Positions 24,251-32,335 of a stretch of DNA of 64,000 nt are shown one piece after another. The position numbers and the translations under genes were made by a program. The first letter of the stretch is position 1. The number at the start of each line of letters is the position of its first letter. Source of the DNA: Haladaptatus litoreus (GTDB lineage Archaea > Halobacteriota > Halobacteria > Halobacteriales > Haladaptataceae); the NCBI RefSeq assembly GCF_900156425.1, contig NZ_FTNO01000005.1, forward strand, positions 248,001 through 312,000, given 5' to 3'. The notes under the pieces are model-generated. The model was not told the origin of the DNA. It saw only the letters and a list, made by a program, of their open reading frames with translations, and made no database searches.

Positions 24251-25128
24251 CGTTTCAACAATATCTCGACGCGAAACGAACAGTGGACGACCGGGCGCTG
24301 AATCGGCGGGTACTCCGCCGATTTCAGCGCGAACTGTGCGACGCCGCCGAATCCGCCACCCCTGCCGACCGCGTGCGAGTGCTCGAAATCGGGGCCGGAA
24401 TCGGCACGATGATAGAGCGACTTCGCTCGTGGAACTGCCTGCCGAATCAGGTGCAGTACACCGCACTCGATATTAATCCGGAAAACGTCGAGATGGCCCG
24501 CGAGCGACTACAATCGGGTGGGTTCGAACGAGACGGCGACGGAGACGAACTCCGGTACGAGCGAAACGGGCAGTCCCTTACGGTTCGTTTCGAAGTCGCG
24601 GAGGCAGTCGAATTTGCACAGAAAACCGATAGACAGTGGGACGCCCTCGTCGGGCACGCAGTCGCCGACCTATTCGATTTGGAGTCGGCATTTCCGGCGT
24701 TCCGTTCGGTAGTCGACTCCGGCGGATTGTGCTACTTCCCGATTACTTTCGATGGAGAGACGATGTTCGAACCGGCACACGAACTGGACGAACGAGTCAC
24801 GGAACTGTACCACCGGCACATGGACGACGGCGACGGGTCGAGCAGAGCAGGGCGACGACTGCTCGCCGAATGTCGAAACCGAGAGACGGAACTGCTCGCT
24901 GTCGGAAGTTCCGACTGGGTGGTGTATCCCGAAAACGGGTCGTACCACGCGGACGAGGGGATTTTCCTCCGGCACATTCTCGGAACGATTGCGGGCGTTC
25001 TCGACGGCCATTCGGAAATCGACACGGAGGCGTTTTCCGACTGGTTGGCGACGCGCCACAGACAGGTCGGTGAAGGGGAACTCACCTACATCGCCCACCA
25101 GTTCGACGTGCTGGCGAAGATGGTGTGA
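24247..25128 (+). CDS. Class I SAM-dependent methyltransferase
   Basis: 293 residues. Motif I is VRVLEIGAGIGTMIERL, motif II ALDINPENVEMARERL, followed by WDALVGHAVADLFDLE (motif IV/V) and CYFPITFDGETMF. An N-terminal helical cap (about 40 residues) and a long C-terminal segment complete it. Family members methylate small molecules. It is the last gene of the four-gene operon, overlapping the glycosyltransferase by four bases; a 197-bp gap follows. The combination suggests methylation of the operon's product. Confidence 0.82.
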   Translation: MTFQQYLDAKRTVDDRALNRRVLRRFQRELCDAAESATPADRVRVLEIGAGIGTMIERLRSWNCLPNQVQYTALDINPENVEMARERLQSGGFERDGDGDELRYERNGQSLTVRFEVAEAVEFAQKTDRQWDALVGHAVADLFDLESAFPAFRSVVDSGGLCYFPITFDGETMFEPAHELDERVTELYHRHMDDGDGSSRAGRRLLAECRNRETELLAVGSSDWVVYPENGSYHADEGIFLRHILGTIAGVLDGHSEIDTEAFSDWLATRHRQVGEGELTYIAHQFDVLAKMV

Positions 25129-25325
25129 CCGCGGTAGGTGGGGGAGAGAATTGCTTCGGAGAAGATTCACCGGTTCCCGCCAAAGAGTGGTCTACTTACT
25201 AACCAATTCGAGAAATTATTTTCGAACTGTCCATTTCGTATCCGGGTCGTGTCACCGAAATCAGCAGTCGGGAAATGGTAGAGAAAACACAAAATATACA
25301 AAGTGAAGGTTACCGAGTATAGCTT

Positions 25326-26723
25326 ATGGATTGGACGGAACGACTCCCGCCACGGCCGTGGCTCGTGCGCGGAGTCGTCTTATTGTTGGTCGTCTCCCTA
25401 CTCGCCCCCTCCGCCGTCTCCGCGATTACCTACGACCAGGAGGAATCGAATCTGACCAAAGGAACCATCGAAAGCCCTGCTAACGGCACGACAGTTATCA
25501 GTGTTCAGGGATACCACTTCCAAGGACAAGGAAACAAGAAAAAGCCCGCTCGCCTCGTCGCCGTCGGCCCGAACGGAAACGTCGAATGGGTTCACAACGG
25601 CTCGAAAGAAGGTGCGTCGTGGTTCTACGACGTTGACCCGCTGGACAACGGCAACCTGCTCGTCACCTCGACACAGCGCGGTGGCACCCTCGTCTACGAG
25701 TACAACCCCGACACGCAAGAAAAGGAGTGGGAGCAGTTCCTCGAAATCCACGACACCCACGACGTTGACCTCATCAACGGTGACCAACTGCTCGTCGCCA
25801 ACATGCGCGCCTACAACGAGAGCACCGGCCAGAACGACGACCGACTGTTCATCTACGATTTAGAGGACGACGAAATCACGTGGGAGTGGTACTTCCGCAG
25901 CCATTACGAGAAAAAGAACGGCGGCGACTACACGGACGACTGGACGCACGTCAACGACGTTGACAAAATCGGCCCCGGTAAGTACATGGCCGACCCGCGA
26001 AACATGGACGAAGTCATCGTCGTCGACCGTGAGTCCAAAGAAGTCACGATGAAGCTCGGAGAGGACGGCGACTACGACACGCTTCAGGAACAGCACAATC
26101 CGGACTATCTCGAAAGCGAATCGGGCAACCCGACCATCCTCGTCGCCGACTCCGAGAACCACCGCATCGTGGAGTACGAAAAACGCGGTAACGAGTGGGA
26201 ATCGACGTGGGAGATGGGTTCCTCCGAGAAGTTCAACTGGCCCCGTGACGCAGACCGCCTGCCGAACGGCAACACGCTCATCACCGACTCCTCGAACCAC
26301 CGCGTCATCGAAGTGACGCCGGAAGGCGAAATCGTCTGGGAGTTCTACTCGCCGTGGCTTCCCTACGACGCGGAGCGCGTCGTTCACGGTGACGGTTCGA
26401 ACGGCCCGACGATGGCCGACCACGGAACGACCGGCGACTACCAAGTTTCGGGTAGTGCGAACATCGACCCCGGAACCGGTGACCGCGTGAAGATGTCCGT
26501 CCTCCTCGGCAACACCTTCTCGGGAACGGCCATCGAGGAAGACATGCGAGAATACGGCGAGGTGTGGGACCAAGCCACGCCGTTCATCCGCCCAATTTGG
26601 ATGAACGAGTACGCCTTCATCGCCGCAATCTTCGCCATCCTGATCGTGCTGGGCTGGCTCATCGGTGAGTTGGTGTACCAGCGACGCCGGATTTACTCCG
26701 GCGTGAAACACCGGTTCGCCTGA
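25326..26723 (+). CDS. Arylsulfotransferase (ASST)-family membrane-anchored propeller
   Basis: 465 residues. Signal peptide or anchor at the N-terminus (GVVLLLVVSLLAPSAVSA), a beta-propeller of about 380 residues with repeated PNGNVEWVHNG, DNGNLLVTST, LPNGNTLITDSSNHRVIEV blades, and a C-terminal helix (AFIAAIFAILIVLGWLIGEL) with basic tail. The NGNTLI(T/V)(D/S)..n.R..Ev repeats are those of ASST/AF-type propellers. Haloarchaeal members are common; sulfotransferase activity is not shown, so binding or a scaffold role at the cell surface is equally possible. It ends base-to-base with the convergent nuoI stop. Confidence 0.8.
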   Translation: MDWTERLPPRPWLVRGVVLLLVVSLLAPSAVSAITYDQEESNLTKGTIESPANGTTVISVQGYHFQGQGNKKKPARLVAVGPNGNVEWVHNGSKEGASWFYDVDPLDNGNLLVTSTQRGGTLVYEYNPDTQEKEWEQFLEIHDTHDVDLINGDQLLVANMRAYNESTGQNDDRLFIYDLEDDEITWEWYFRSHYEKKNGGDYTDDWTHVNDVDKIGPGKYMADPRNMDEVIVVDRESKEVTMKLGEDGDYDTLQEQHNPDYLESESGNPTILVADSENHRIVEYEKRGNEWESTWEMGSSEKFNWPRDADRLPNGNTLITDSSNHRVIEVTPEGEIVWEFYSPWLPYDAERVVHGDGSNGPTMADHGTTGDYQVSGSANIDPGTGDRVKMSVLLGNTFSGTAIEEDMREYGEVWDQATPFIRPIWMNEYAFIAAIFAILIVLGWLIGELVYQRRRIYSGVKHRFA

Positions 26724-27185
26724 TTACTGATAATCCACGTCCCCCTCTCCCTCCCCAATCCACGCACCCCTATCTGGTTCGCGCGATTCGAGCGGGTCGA
26801 TATCCTTGTACCACGGGACGTTTTTCAACTGTTCTTTGTTGTACACCAAGTCGTCCTTCGTGTCCCCCGTGAATTCGAAGTTCTGCGTGAGCAAAATTGC
26901 GTCCACTGGACAAACCTCCTCGCAGAGTCGGCAGTAGATACATTGCCCGACGTGGAGGTTGTACTGTTCGCCGTTTCGCTGGTCGTCCATCACGATTTGG
27001 ATGGTGTCGTTCGGACAGACGTTTTCGCACTGGCGACACCAGATACATCGCTCCTGACTGAACTTGTGAATCCCGCGGAATCGCGGGCTGACTTCCGGCG
27101 GTACGTCGGGATACTCCACGGTGAACGTCTCGCCGTCGAGCGCGTGTTTCATCGTCGTCGCCATTCCTTTGAGTAGGCCAATCAT
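26724..27185 (-). CDS. nuoI: NADH-quinone oxidoreductase subunit I (2[4Fe-4S])
   Basis: 153 residues with two ferredoxin motifs, CIWCRQCENVCP and CIYCRLCEEVCP, which bind clusters N6a and N6b and pass electrons to NuoB. Start MIGLLKGMATTMKHALDGE and EYPDVPPEVSPRFRG match the usual NuoI N-terminus. It is the last gene of a three-gene set nuoB-nuoCD-nuoI with four-base overlaps. Unusually there is no nuoH between nuoCD and nuoI and no J-N genes after it. Confidence 0.93.
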   Translation of the reverse strand: MIGLLKGMATTMKHALDGETFTVEYPDVPPEVSPRFRGIHKFSQERCIWCRQCENVCPNDTIQIVMDDQRNGEQYNLHVGQCIYCRLCEEVCPVDAILLTQNFEFTGDTKDDLVYNKEQLKNVPWYKDIDPLESREPDRGAWIGEGEGDVDYQ

Positions 27186-28819
27186 CGGTCAACACTCCCG
27201 AGGACGATGTCGAGACTTCCCAACGAGGCAATCAAATCCGGCACGTACTCTCCGTTCGCCATCTCGGGAAGCGCCGAGAGGTTGTGGAAACACGGGCTTC
27301 GAATCTTGAACCGTGCTGGCTTCGACGTGTTGTCAGAACGGATGTAGACGCCGAGTTCGCCCTTCGCGGCTTCGACCGCGCGATACGTTTCTGCATCCAT
27401 CGGCGGTTTGAGCGTTCGCGGCACGTTCGATTGGAGTTCTCGGTCGTCTTCCGGCCAGTCGTCGAGTATATTGACGCACTGCTCTACGATTCTCGCGGAC
27501 TGTTCGACTTCCCGCAGTCGCACGAGGACGCGGGAGAAGTTGTCGCAACCGGGTTCCGTAACGACATCCCAATCGAGTCGGTCGTAGTAGCCGTAGGGGT
27601 CGTCTCTACGGATGTCGTAATCGACGCCCGAACCGCGAGCAACCGGGCCGGTGACGCCGTACTGCTTCGCAACGTCGGGTTCGAGGACGCCGGTTCCGAC
27701 GCACCGCAGTTGGAAGATTTCGTTGTTCGTGAGCAAGTCGTGGTACTCTTCGAGTGCCTGCGGCAGTTCGTCGACGAAATCCATCGTCTTGTCGAAAAAC
27801 TCCTCGCGCGGTTCCGGGAGGTCCCAGATGACACCGCCGATGCGGAAGTAGTTGAACATCATTCGCTGGCCGGTCAAATCCTCCAAGACGTTCTGTGCCT
27901 TCTCGCGGTCGCGGAACGCGTACTGGAAGATGGCGGTAAAGTCTCCGTACACGTCCAGCGCGAACGTTCCGAGGGCGAGGAAGTGACCCGCCATCCGCGA
28001 GAGTTCGACGCCGAGCGTTCTAAGCACCTTCGCGTAATCGGGAACGTCGATGTCCGCGAGGTCTTCGATGGCCCGCGCATAGGCCCACTCGTTGGTCATG
28101 TTCGCAGTGTAATCCCAGCGGTCTGGGTACGGCATGATTTCGTGCCGGTAGTTGCCCGACTGGGCCATCTGTTCCTCACAACGATGGAGGTAGCCGATGT
28201 CGGGTTCGACGTCGAGCACCTGCTCGCCGTCGAGGACGGTTTCCAGATGGAGAACACCGTGCGTGGCCGGGTGGTGCGGCCCGATGTTGATGAAGACGGT
28301 GTCGGAGTCACCGCCGACGTGGTCTTCTAACAGTGGGTTTTGATGTTCCTCCAACGCCACGACCTGCGGTCGGTCTTGGTCGTAGTCGAGCGAAAGCGGG
28401 TGGCCCTGCCACGTCTCGGGCAACAGAATCCGGCGCATATCCGGATGGCCGTCGTACTCGATTCCGACGAGGTCGTAGGCCTCGCGTTCGTGCCAGTTCG
28501 CGGTCGTGTAGACGGGTTCCGCCGTCTGACTTCTCGGTTCGTCTATGGCCGTCGGGACGACGACGCTCACCTCCTGTCGCGGGTCGTCGTACTTTTTCAG
28601 ATGGTAGATGCTCTCGTACCGGTCTTCGTACTGCTGAGCCGTCAAACACGAGAGATGGTCGAATCCGGCCTCGCCGCGAAGGACGCTCAGCACGTCCTGT
28701 ACCTCGTCCGGGCGGATAACGAACGCGGGCGCGTTCAGATGCTCTTCGCGCCCGATGACGAACTCGCCGAGTAGGTCGGCGAGTTCGTCGCCGTCCACCA
28801 GTTGTTCCTGTACGCTCAT
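27182..28819 (-). CDS. nuoCD: NADH-quinone oxidoreductase fused subunit C/D
   Basis: 545 residues. N-terminal NuoC (about 1-165) contains TTANWHEREAYDLVGIEYDGHPDMRRILLPE; C-terminal NuoD contains NIGPHHPATHGVLH (quinone-site His region), DIGYLHRCEEQMAQ, and the closing FKIRSPCFHNLSALPEM. The fusion is normal for haloarchaea. It overlaps nuoB and nuoI by four bases each. It forms the quinone-binding connection with NuoB and NuoH; NuoH is missing from this locus. Confidence 0.93.
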   Translation of the reverse strand: MSVQEQLVDGDELADLLGEFVIGREEHLNAPAFVIRPDEVQDVLSVLRGEAGFDHLSCLTAQQYEDRYESIYHLKKYDDPRQEVSVVVPTAIDEPRSQTAEPVYTTANWHEREAYDLVGIEYDGHPDMRRILLPETWQGHPLSLDYDQDRPQVVALEEHQNPLLEDHVGGDSDTVFINIGPHHPATHGVLHLETVLDGEQVLDVEPDIGYLHRCEEQMAQSGNYRHEIMPYPDRWDYTANMTNEWAYARAIEDLADIDVPDYAKVLRTLGVELSRMAGHFLALGTFALDVYGDFTAIFQYAFRDREKAQNVLEDLTGQRMMFNYFRIGGVIWDLPEPREEFFDKTMDFVDELPQALEEYHDLLTNNEIFQLRCVGTGVLEPDVAKQYGVTGPVARGSGVDYDIRRDDPYGYYDRLDWDVVTEPGCDNFSRVLVRLREVEQSARIVEQCVNILDDWPEDDRELQSNVPRTLKPPMDAETYRAVEAAKGELGVYIRSDNTSKPARFKIRSPCFHNLSALPEMANGEYVPDLIASLGSLDIVLGSVDR

Positions 28820-29532
28820 GGCGAATCCACCCAGTTGTACCGCATGACGAGCGTCTCTTCGTCGATTTGGTCGGCGAGCGACTGTACCAGTTCGTCACGT
28901 TCTAAATCGCCGAACTGCTCCAGTTCGTAGGGCTTCACGACGACTGGACTGGCTTCCCCGTGGGCGATTCGTTCCTGTAGCTTGGCGACGCCGTAGATGA
29001 GCGCCTCCGGGCGCGGCGGACAGCCGGGAACGTGAATGTCGCACGGGATGACCTCTTCTGCACCCTTGATGACGTTGTATCCTTCCTGAAACGGCCCGCC
29101 GGAGCAGGTACACGACCCCATGCTGACGACGAACTTGGGTTCCGGCATCTGGTCGTAGATGCGCTTCATCCGCGGCGCGAACTTCGAGACGATGGTTCCC
29201 GGCACGATTATCACGTCGGCCTGCCGAGGCGACGCTCGCGGAACCCCCGCACCGAAGCGGTCCAAATCGTGTTTGACCGCGTAGGTGTGCATCATCTCGA
29301 TGCTACAGCAGGCGATACCGAACTGGAGCATGAACATCGACGACCCTCGTACCCAGTTCATGAACGCGTCGAACTTCGTCAAAATGAACGGCGACGTTCC
29401 GAGCGCATCGCGGAGTTTCGAATCGAACCGACTCGGCAGTTGGTCTTTCGCCTCGGAGCGACTGGCTTGGCCGACCGGGCGCTGGTCTGGCGGACTATCC
29501 ATCCCTGTTGCTGACGGTGAATCGTGGCTCAT
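28816..29532 (-). CDS. nuoB: NADH-quinone oxidoreductase subunit B
   Basis: 238 residues. The N2 cluster ligands are visible: GIACCSIEMMH (two Cys), SMGSCTCSGG and VPGCPPRPEALIYG. SPRQADVIIVPGTIVSKFAP and IYDQMPEPKFVVSMG are standard. The N-terminal 40 residues are an acidic/polar extension. First gene of the three-gene set; a usual nuoA does not precede it, and the upstream neighbour is hflX in the same direction 115 bp away. Confidence 0.93.
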   Translation of the reverse strand: MSHDSPSATGMDSPPDQRPVGQASRSEAKDQLPSRFDSKLRDALGTSPFILTKFDAFMNWVRGSSMFMLQFGIACCSIEMMHTYAVKHDLDRFGAGVPRASPRQADVIIVPGTIVSKFAPRMKRIYDQMPEPKFVVSMGSCTCSGGPFQEGYNVIKGAEEVIPCDIHVPGCPPRPEALIYGVAKLQERIAHGEASPVVVKPYELEQFGDLERDELVQSLADQIDEETLVMRYNWVDSP

Positions 29533-29647
29533 ATCCCCTTCCCCCGAAACCCGTGTTACCGGGCATCAGTGGGCGTAAGGGAAGGACAGTGATGAATATT
29601 TGGTGGCTATTTCAAGGGTCAGTTTCGAAACGGCGTTTTGGCTCTAC

Positions 29648-31012
29648 TCACGCCGAAATCGTGTCGGCTTTCACCGTCGCGCGCTCGGCTATCGCGGGGT
29701 CTGCGGCGAACTCGACCACCACGTCCTCGCTCTCGCTCGGGTACCACACGGCTTCGACGCGGGCGTGGTCGTACAGCCACGAGAGGAGCGACATCGTTTC
29801 GCTCGTGTTGGGAAGCGTCAGTCGGTCGGTTTGCCACTCCGGTAGTTCGTCCACGATTCGCTCCCGAAGCGCGTCGATACCGTCGTTTTCGGTCGTACTG
29901 ACGACGACGGGATTCGACACGAGGTCGGACACGCCCGAAACTCGCTCGTCCAATTTCTCGCCCGAAACGCAGTCGGCCTTGTTCAGCACCGTTACGATTC
30001 GCTCCGCGTCGCCGTCCAGCAAATCGAGCGACGTTTGAAGCTTCTCGCGTAGTTCGGGAAGCGGGTCGCTCACGTCGGCAACGAGAAGCACGAGGTCGGC
30101 TTCGTACGTCTCCGTGAGCGTCGTTTCGAACGATTCGACCAGCCAGTGGGGCAGGTCGCTGATGAATCCGACCGTATCCGTGATGAGTGTCCTCCGGCCC
30201 TGAATCTCGGCCCGGCGGGTCGTCGTTTCGAGCGTCTTGAACAGTCTGTCTTCCGCCGCCGCACTCTCGTGGAGGTCGTCGTGAGTATCCGAGTCGAACG
30301 CCATTTCGTCTGCCAATCGACGCAGAAGCGTCGATTTCCCGGCGTTGGTGTAGCCCGCGAGTGCGACGAGGTCGAAGCCCTGTTCCCTGCGCTTTTCGCG
30401 TCGCTGGTCGCCCACGTCGGAGAGACTGTCCAATTTCGATTTGATGCGGTCGATTCGGTCTTTGATGTCCGTGATTCGCCTGTCTTCTTTCTCGCCGAGT
30501 CCGTTCCGAGAACGGCGTTCGTTGGCGACTTCCTTCTCCAAGCGGATTTCGGCCTGCACCCGCGGAAGCTCGTACTGCAACTGCGCGAGTTCGACCTGTA
30601 GTTTCGCCCGGCGAGTTCCGGCCTGCTGGCTGAATATTTCGAGAACGAGTCGATAACGGTCGATGAGTTGAGTTTCGTCGGGGCACAACTGGCCGAGTTC
30701 GTAGGTCTGCTGTGGCGAAAGCGGGTTGTCGAAGATGACGTTGCGTGCGTCGCTCGTTTTCACTCGCTCCGCTAGCGTTTCGGCCTTTCCGCGCCCGAAC
30801 TGGTACTTCGAATCCTCGACCCGTGTTTGCGTGACTTCGCCAACCACGTCGTACCCTGCCGCGTCGGCGAGCGCGCGAATCTCCGCCGTGTCCCGCGGAG
30901 TCGTCGTTTCGCCGCCCATATTTTCGTCGTCCGCCGTTCCGTCATCCGCCGTTCCGTCAGTTGCCGCTCCGCTGTCCATCCGTTGTGCGATAATTGCTGA
31001 ACCTGATTGCAT
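29648..31012 (-). CDS. hflX: GTPase HflX
   Basis: 454 residues. The N-terminal HflX domain has KYQFGRGKAETLAERV, VIFDNPLSPQQTYELGQ and the coiled-coil helix AKLQVELAQLQYELPR. The G domain has GYTNAGKST (G1), DTVGFISDLPHWLVESF (G3 and the HflX-specific FRxTLxE-type segment) and NKAD (G4). It binds ribosomes and splits or rescues stalled subunits in bacteria; archaeal function is presumed similar. The first about 35 residues are acidic low complexity coded by a 15-bp tandem repeat. Met at 30979 is an alternative start. Confidence 0.93.
   Translation of the reverse strand: MQSGSAIIAQRMDSGAATDGTADDGTADDENMGGETTTPRDTAEIRALADAAGYDVVGEVTQTRVEDSKYQFGRGKAETLAERVKTSDARNVIFDNPLSPQQTYELGQLCPDETQLIDRYRLVLEIFSQQAGTRRAKLQVELAQLQYELPRVQAEIRLEKEVANERRSRNGLGEKEDRRITDIKDRIDRIKSKLDSLSDVGDQRREKRREQGFDLVALAGYTNAGKSTLLRRLADEMAFDSDTHDDLHESAAAEDRLFKTLETTTRRAEIQGRRTLITDTVGFISDLPHWLVESFETTLTETYEADLVLLVADVSDPLPELREKLQTSLDLLDGDAERIVTVLNKADCVSGEKLDERVSGVSDLVSNPVVVSTTENDGIDALRERIVDELPEWQTDRLTLPNTSETMSLLSWLYDHARVEAVWYPSESEDVVVEFAADPAIAERATVKADTISA
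30930..30959. repeat. Perfect tandem duplication of a 15-bp unit in hflX
   Basis: Two adjacent identical copies of tccgccgttccgtca encode the duplicated DGTAD in the acidic N-terminal tail. Being in frame and outside the conserved domain, it is probably neutral length variation. Confidence 0.7.
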
Positions 31013-31045
31013 AGTGATTGCTTATGTGGTGTATTTCTGTCAAGC

Positions 31046-31068
31046 CGACTGTCGAACATCGACAGTCG
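31046..31068. promoter_or_regulatory. Perfect 10-bp inverted repeat upstream of hflX
   Basis: CGACTGTCGA and TCGACAGTCG flank a 3-bp spacer (ACA). It lies 34 bp before the hflX start codon, in the likely promoter area, 3' to the DsrE-like gene (31278) on the same strand. It could be an operator for hflX or a transcript-end hairpin; the short distance to the ATG favours an operator. Confidence 0.5.
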
Positions 31069-31277
31069 ACGCTATTCGACGGTAACGAACGAAACCGGGA
31101 AACAGGGGAGACAGCCGTGGCTATCCGAAGATAGACGGTGTACTACCCCGCAGTGGCCCGGTCAGTGAAGGAGAGAGGTGGTCATGATTCGACCTTGCTT
31201 CCCGATATGACGACACCCATGAAAAGCTTTGTGGTGGTGTCAACGATGGGAACTAATTGGAAACCGAGAACGAATCG

Positions 31278-31853
31278 TCAGACGAGCAGTTGGATGTCCG
31301 CCTCGGCCATATGTTCGAGGGCGGTGGCCGCGCCGACGCCCGAAACGACGCCGTCGTAGAACTCAGTTTCGTCGTAGTCCATCAACTCCATCGTCATCTG
31401 GCAGGCCTGCAGTTCCACGCCGGTTTCTAACGACACGTCGATGAGTTCCTCGATGGTCGCGGTGCCGTTCTCCTCGATTTTCTTCTGCATCATCTTCGTC
31501 GCCATGGAGTCCATGCCGGGGAGCGCAGCCATCGCGTTCGGCATCGGCATACTCGGATTGCCGACCGCGCTGAGTTTGAGGTTCTTGGATTTTTTCTCGT
31601 GGAGGATGTCTAGTCCCCAGAACGTGTGGAAGACGACCACGTCCCACCCGAACGCGGCGGCAGTGCTGGCGAGGATGAGCGGGGGGTATGCCATGTCGAG
31701 TGTGCCCTTCGTAGCGATGATGGTCATCTTCTTCTGACCGCCGATTTCGTCTTTCAGGTCGGCGAGTTCGCCCTCCAACTGCTCGATTCGCTCGCGGAGT
31801 GCTGTTTCGTTCGTCTCGTCTGCTTCCGCGGTGGATGGCGTATCCGTACTCAT
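31278..31853 (-). CDS. DsrE/DsrF/DrsH-like family protein
   Basis: 191 residues from ATG 31853. An acidic N-tail and short coiled coil (LRERIEQLEGELADLKDEI) precede the domain: KMTIIATKGTLDMAYPPLILASTAAAFGWDVVVFHTFWGL, then GMDSMATKMMQKKIEENG and GVELQACQMTMELMDY with the single conserved Cys typical of the DsrE-like peroxiredoxin-family proteins. These receive and pass on sulfane sulfur with TusA. It starts 2 bp after the tusA stop on the same strand, so both form one transcript. Confidence 0.85.
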   Translation of the reverse strand: MSTDTPSTAEADETNETALRERIEQLEGELADLKDEIGGQKKMTIIATKGTLDMAYPPLILASTAAAFGWDVVVFHTFWGLDILHEKKSKNLKLSAVGNPSMPMPNAMAALPGMDSMATKMMQKKIEENGTATIEELIDVSLETGVELQACQMTMELMDYDETEFYDGVVSGVGAATALEHMAEADIQLLV

Positions 31854-31855
31854 GC

Positions 31856-32113
31856 TTACTCCGTTTTCCGGACGAAATGGCGGTAGACCGCTTCGCCGCC
31901 GTCCTCGCCTTCTTGCTGTTCGAGCAGTTCGACGCCGTCGGTCGTGTTCGCCCATCCCTTCAGGTCGCTCATGCTCCCGGAGTCGGTTGCGACGACTTCC
32001 AGCACGTCGCCTTCGGTCAGTTCGTCGGTCGCCTGTTTCGTCTTGACGACCGGCATCGGGCAGTTCAGTCCTGTTACGTCCAGCGTCTCCGTGATGTCGA
32101 ATTTCGTACTCAT
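31856..32113 (-). CDS. tusA: TusA-family sulfur carrier
   Basis: 85 residues with the family motif LDVTGLNCPMPVVKTKQA (CPxP), whose Cys carries a persulfide, followed by EGDVLEVVATDSGSMSDLKGWA. Size is normal. Operon with the DsrE-like gene and divergent from the rhodanese-dioxygenase gene across a 222-bp regulatory gap. It likely shuttles sulfane sulfur released by the rhodanese-MBL enzyme or imported by the YeeE-type transporter. Confidence 0.92.
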   Translation of the reverse strand: MSTKFDITETLDVTGLNCPMPVVKTKQATDELTEGDVLEVVATDSGSMSDLKGWANTTDGVELLEQQEGEDGGEAVYRHFVRKTE

Positions 32114-32185
32114 TGTGAGGTCACCAATGTGTTGTCTTGGATGTATTGGACAATACCGCCCGAACCATTAAAAGTGTGTTGGATA

Positions 32186-32204
32186 TTGTGCTTAATGCGC
32201 ACAA
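32186..32204. promoter_or_regulatory. Dyad TTGTGC-N7-GCACAA in the divergent sulfur promoter
   Basis: A perfect 6-bp inverted repeat with a 7-bp spacer, placed between the two outward promoters: TATA-like cttttaat on the minus strand (32174-32167) and aacccttttg on the plus strand (about 32299-32308), 27 bp before the ATG. A near-match with the same spacing precedes the TrmB-like gene at 34604-34622. It is the best operator candidate for the locus. Confidence 0.5.
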
Positions 32205-32335
32205 CAAAATAGTGCGAAAGCAGTGTTTAAAGGCCTAATTGAGCCTAGCAAAAGCGAATCCGATATTGGTATTGCAGAGAATTTGGAATACTATGCGAAC
32301 CCTTTTGTGTCTGTGTCCGATACCTACTGCTGTCC

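Noticed and set aside
27284..28330. Plus-strand open frame of 348 codons opposite nuoCD
   Set aside because: Overlaps the conserved NuoD sequence on the other strand; composition (V/D/R-rich) is typical of antisense frames in GC-rich haloarchaea.
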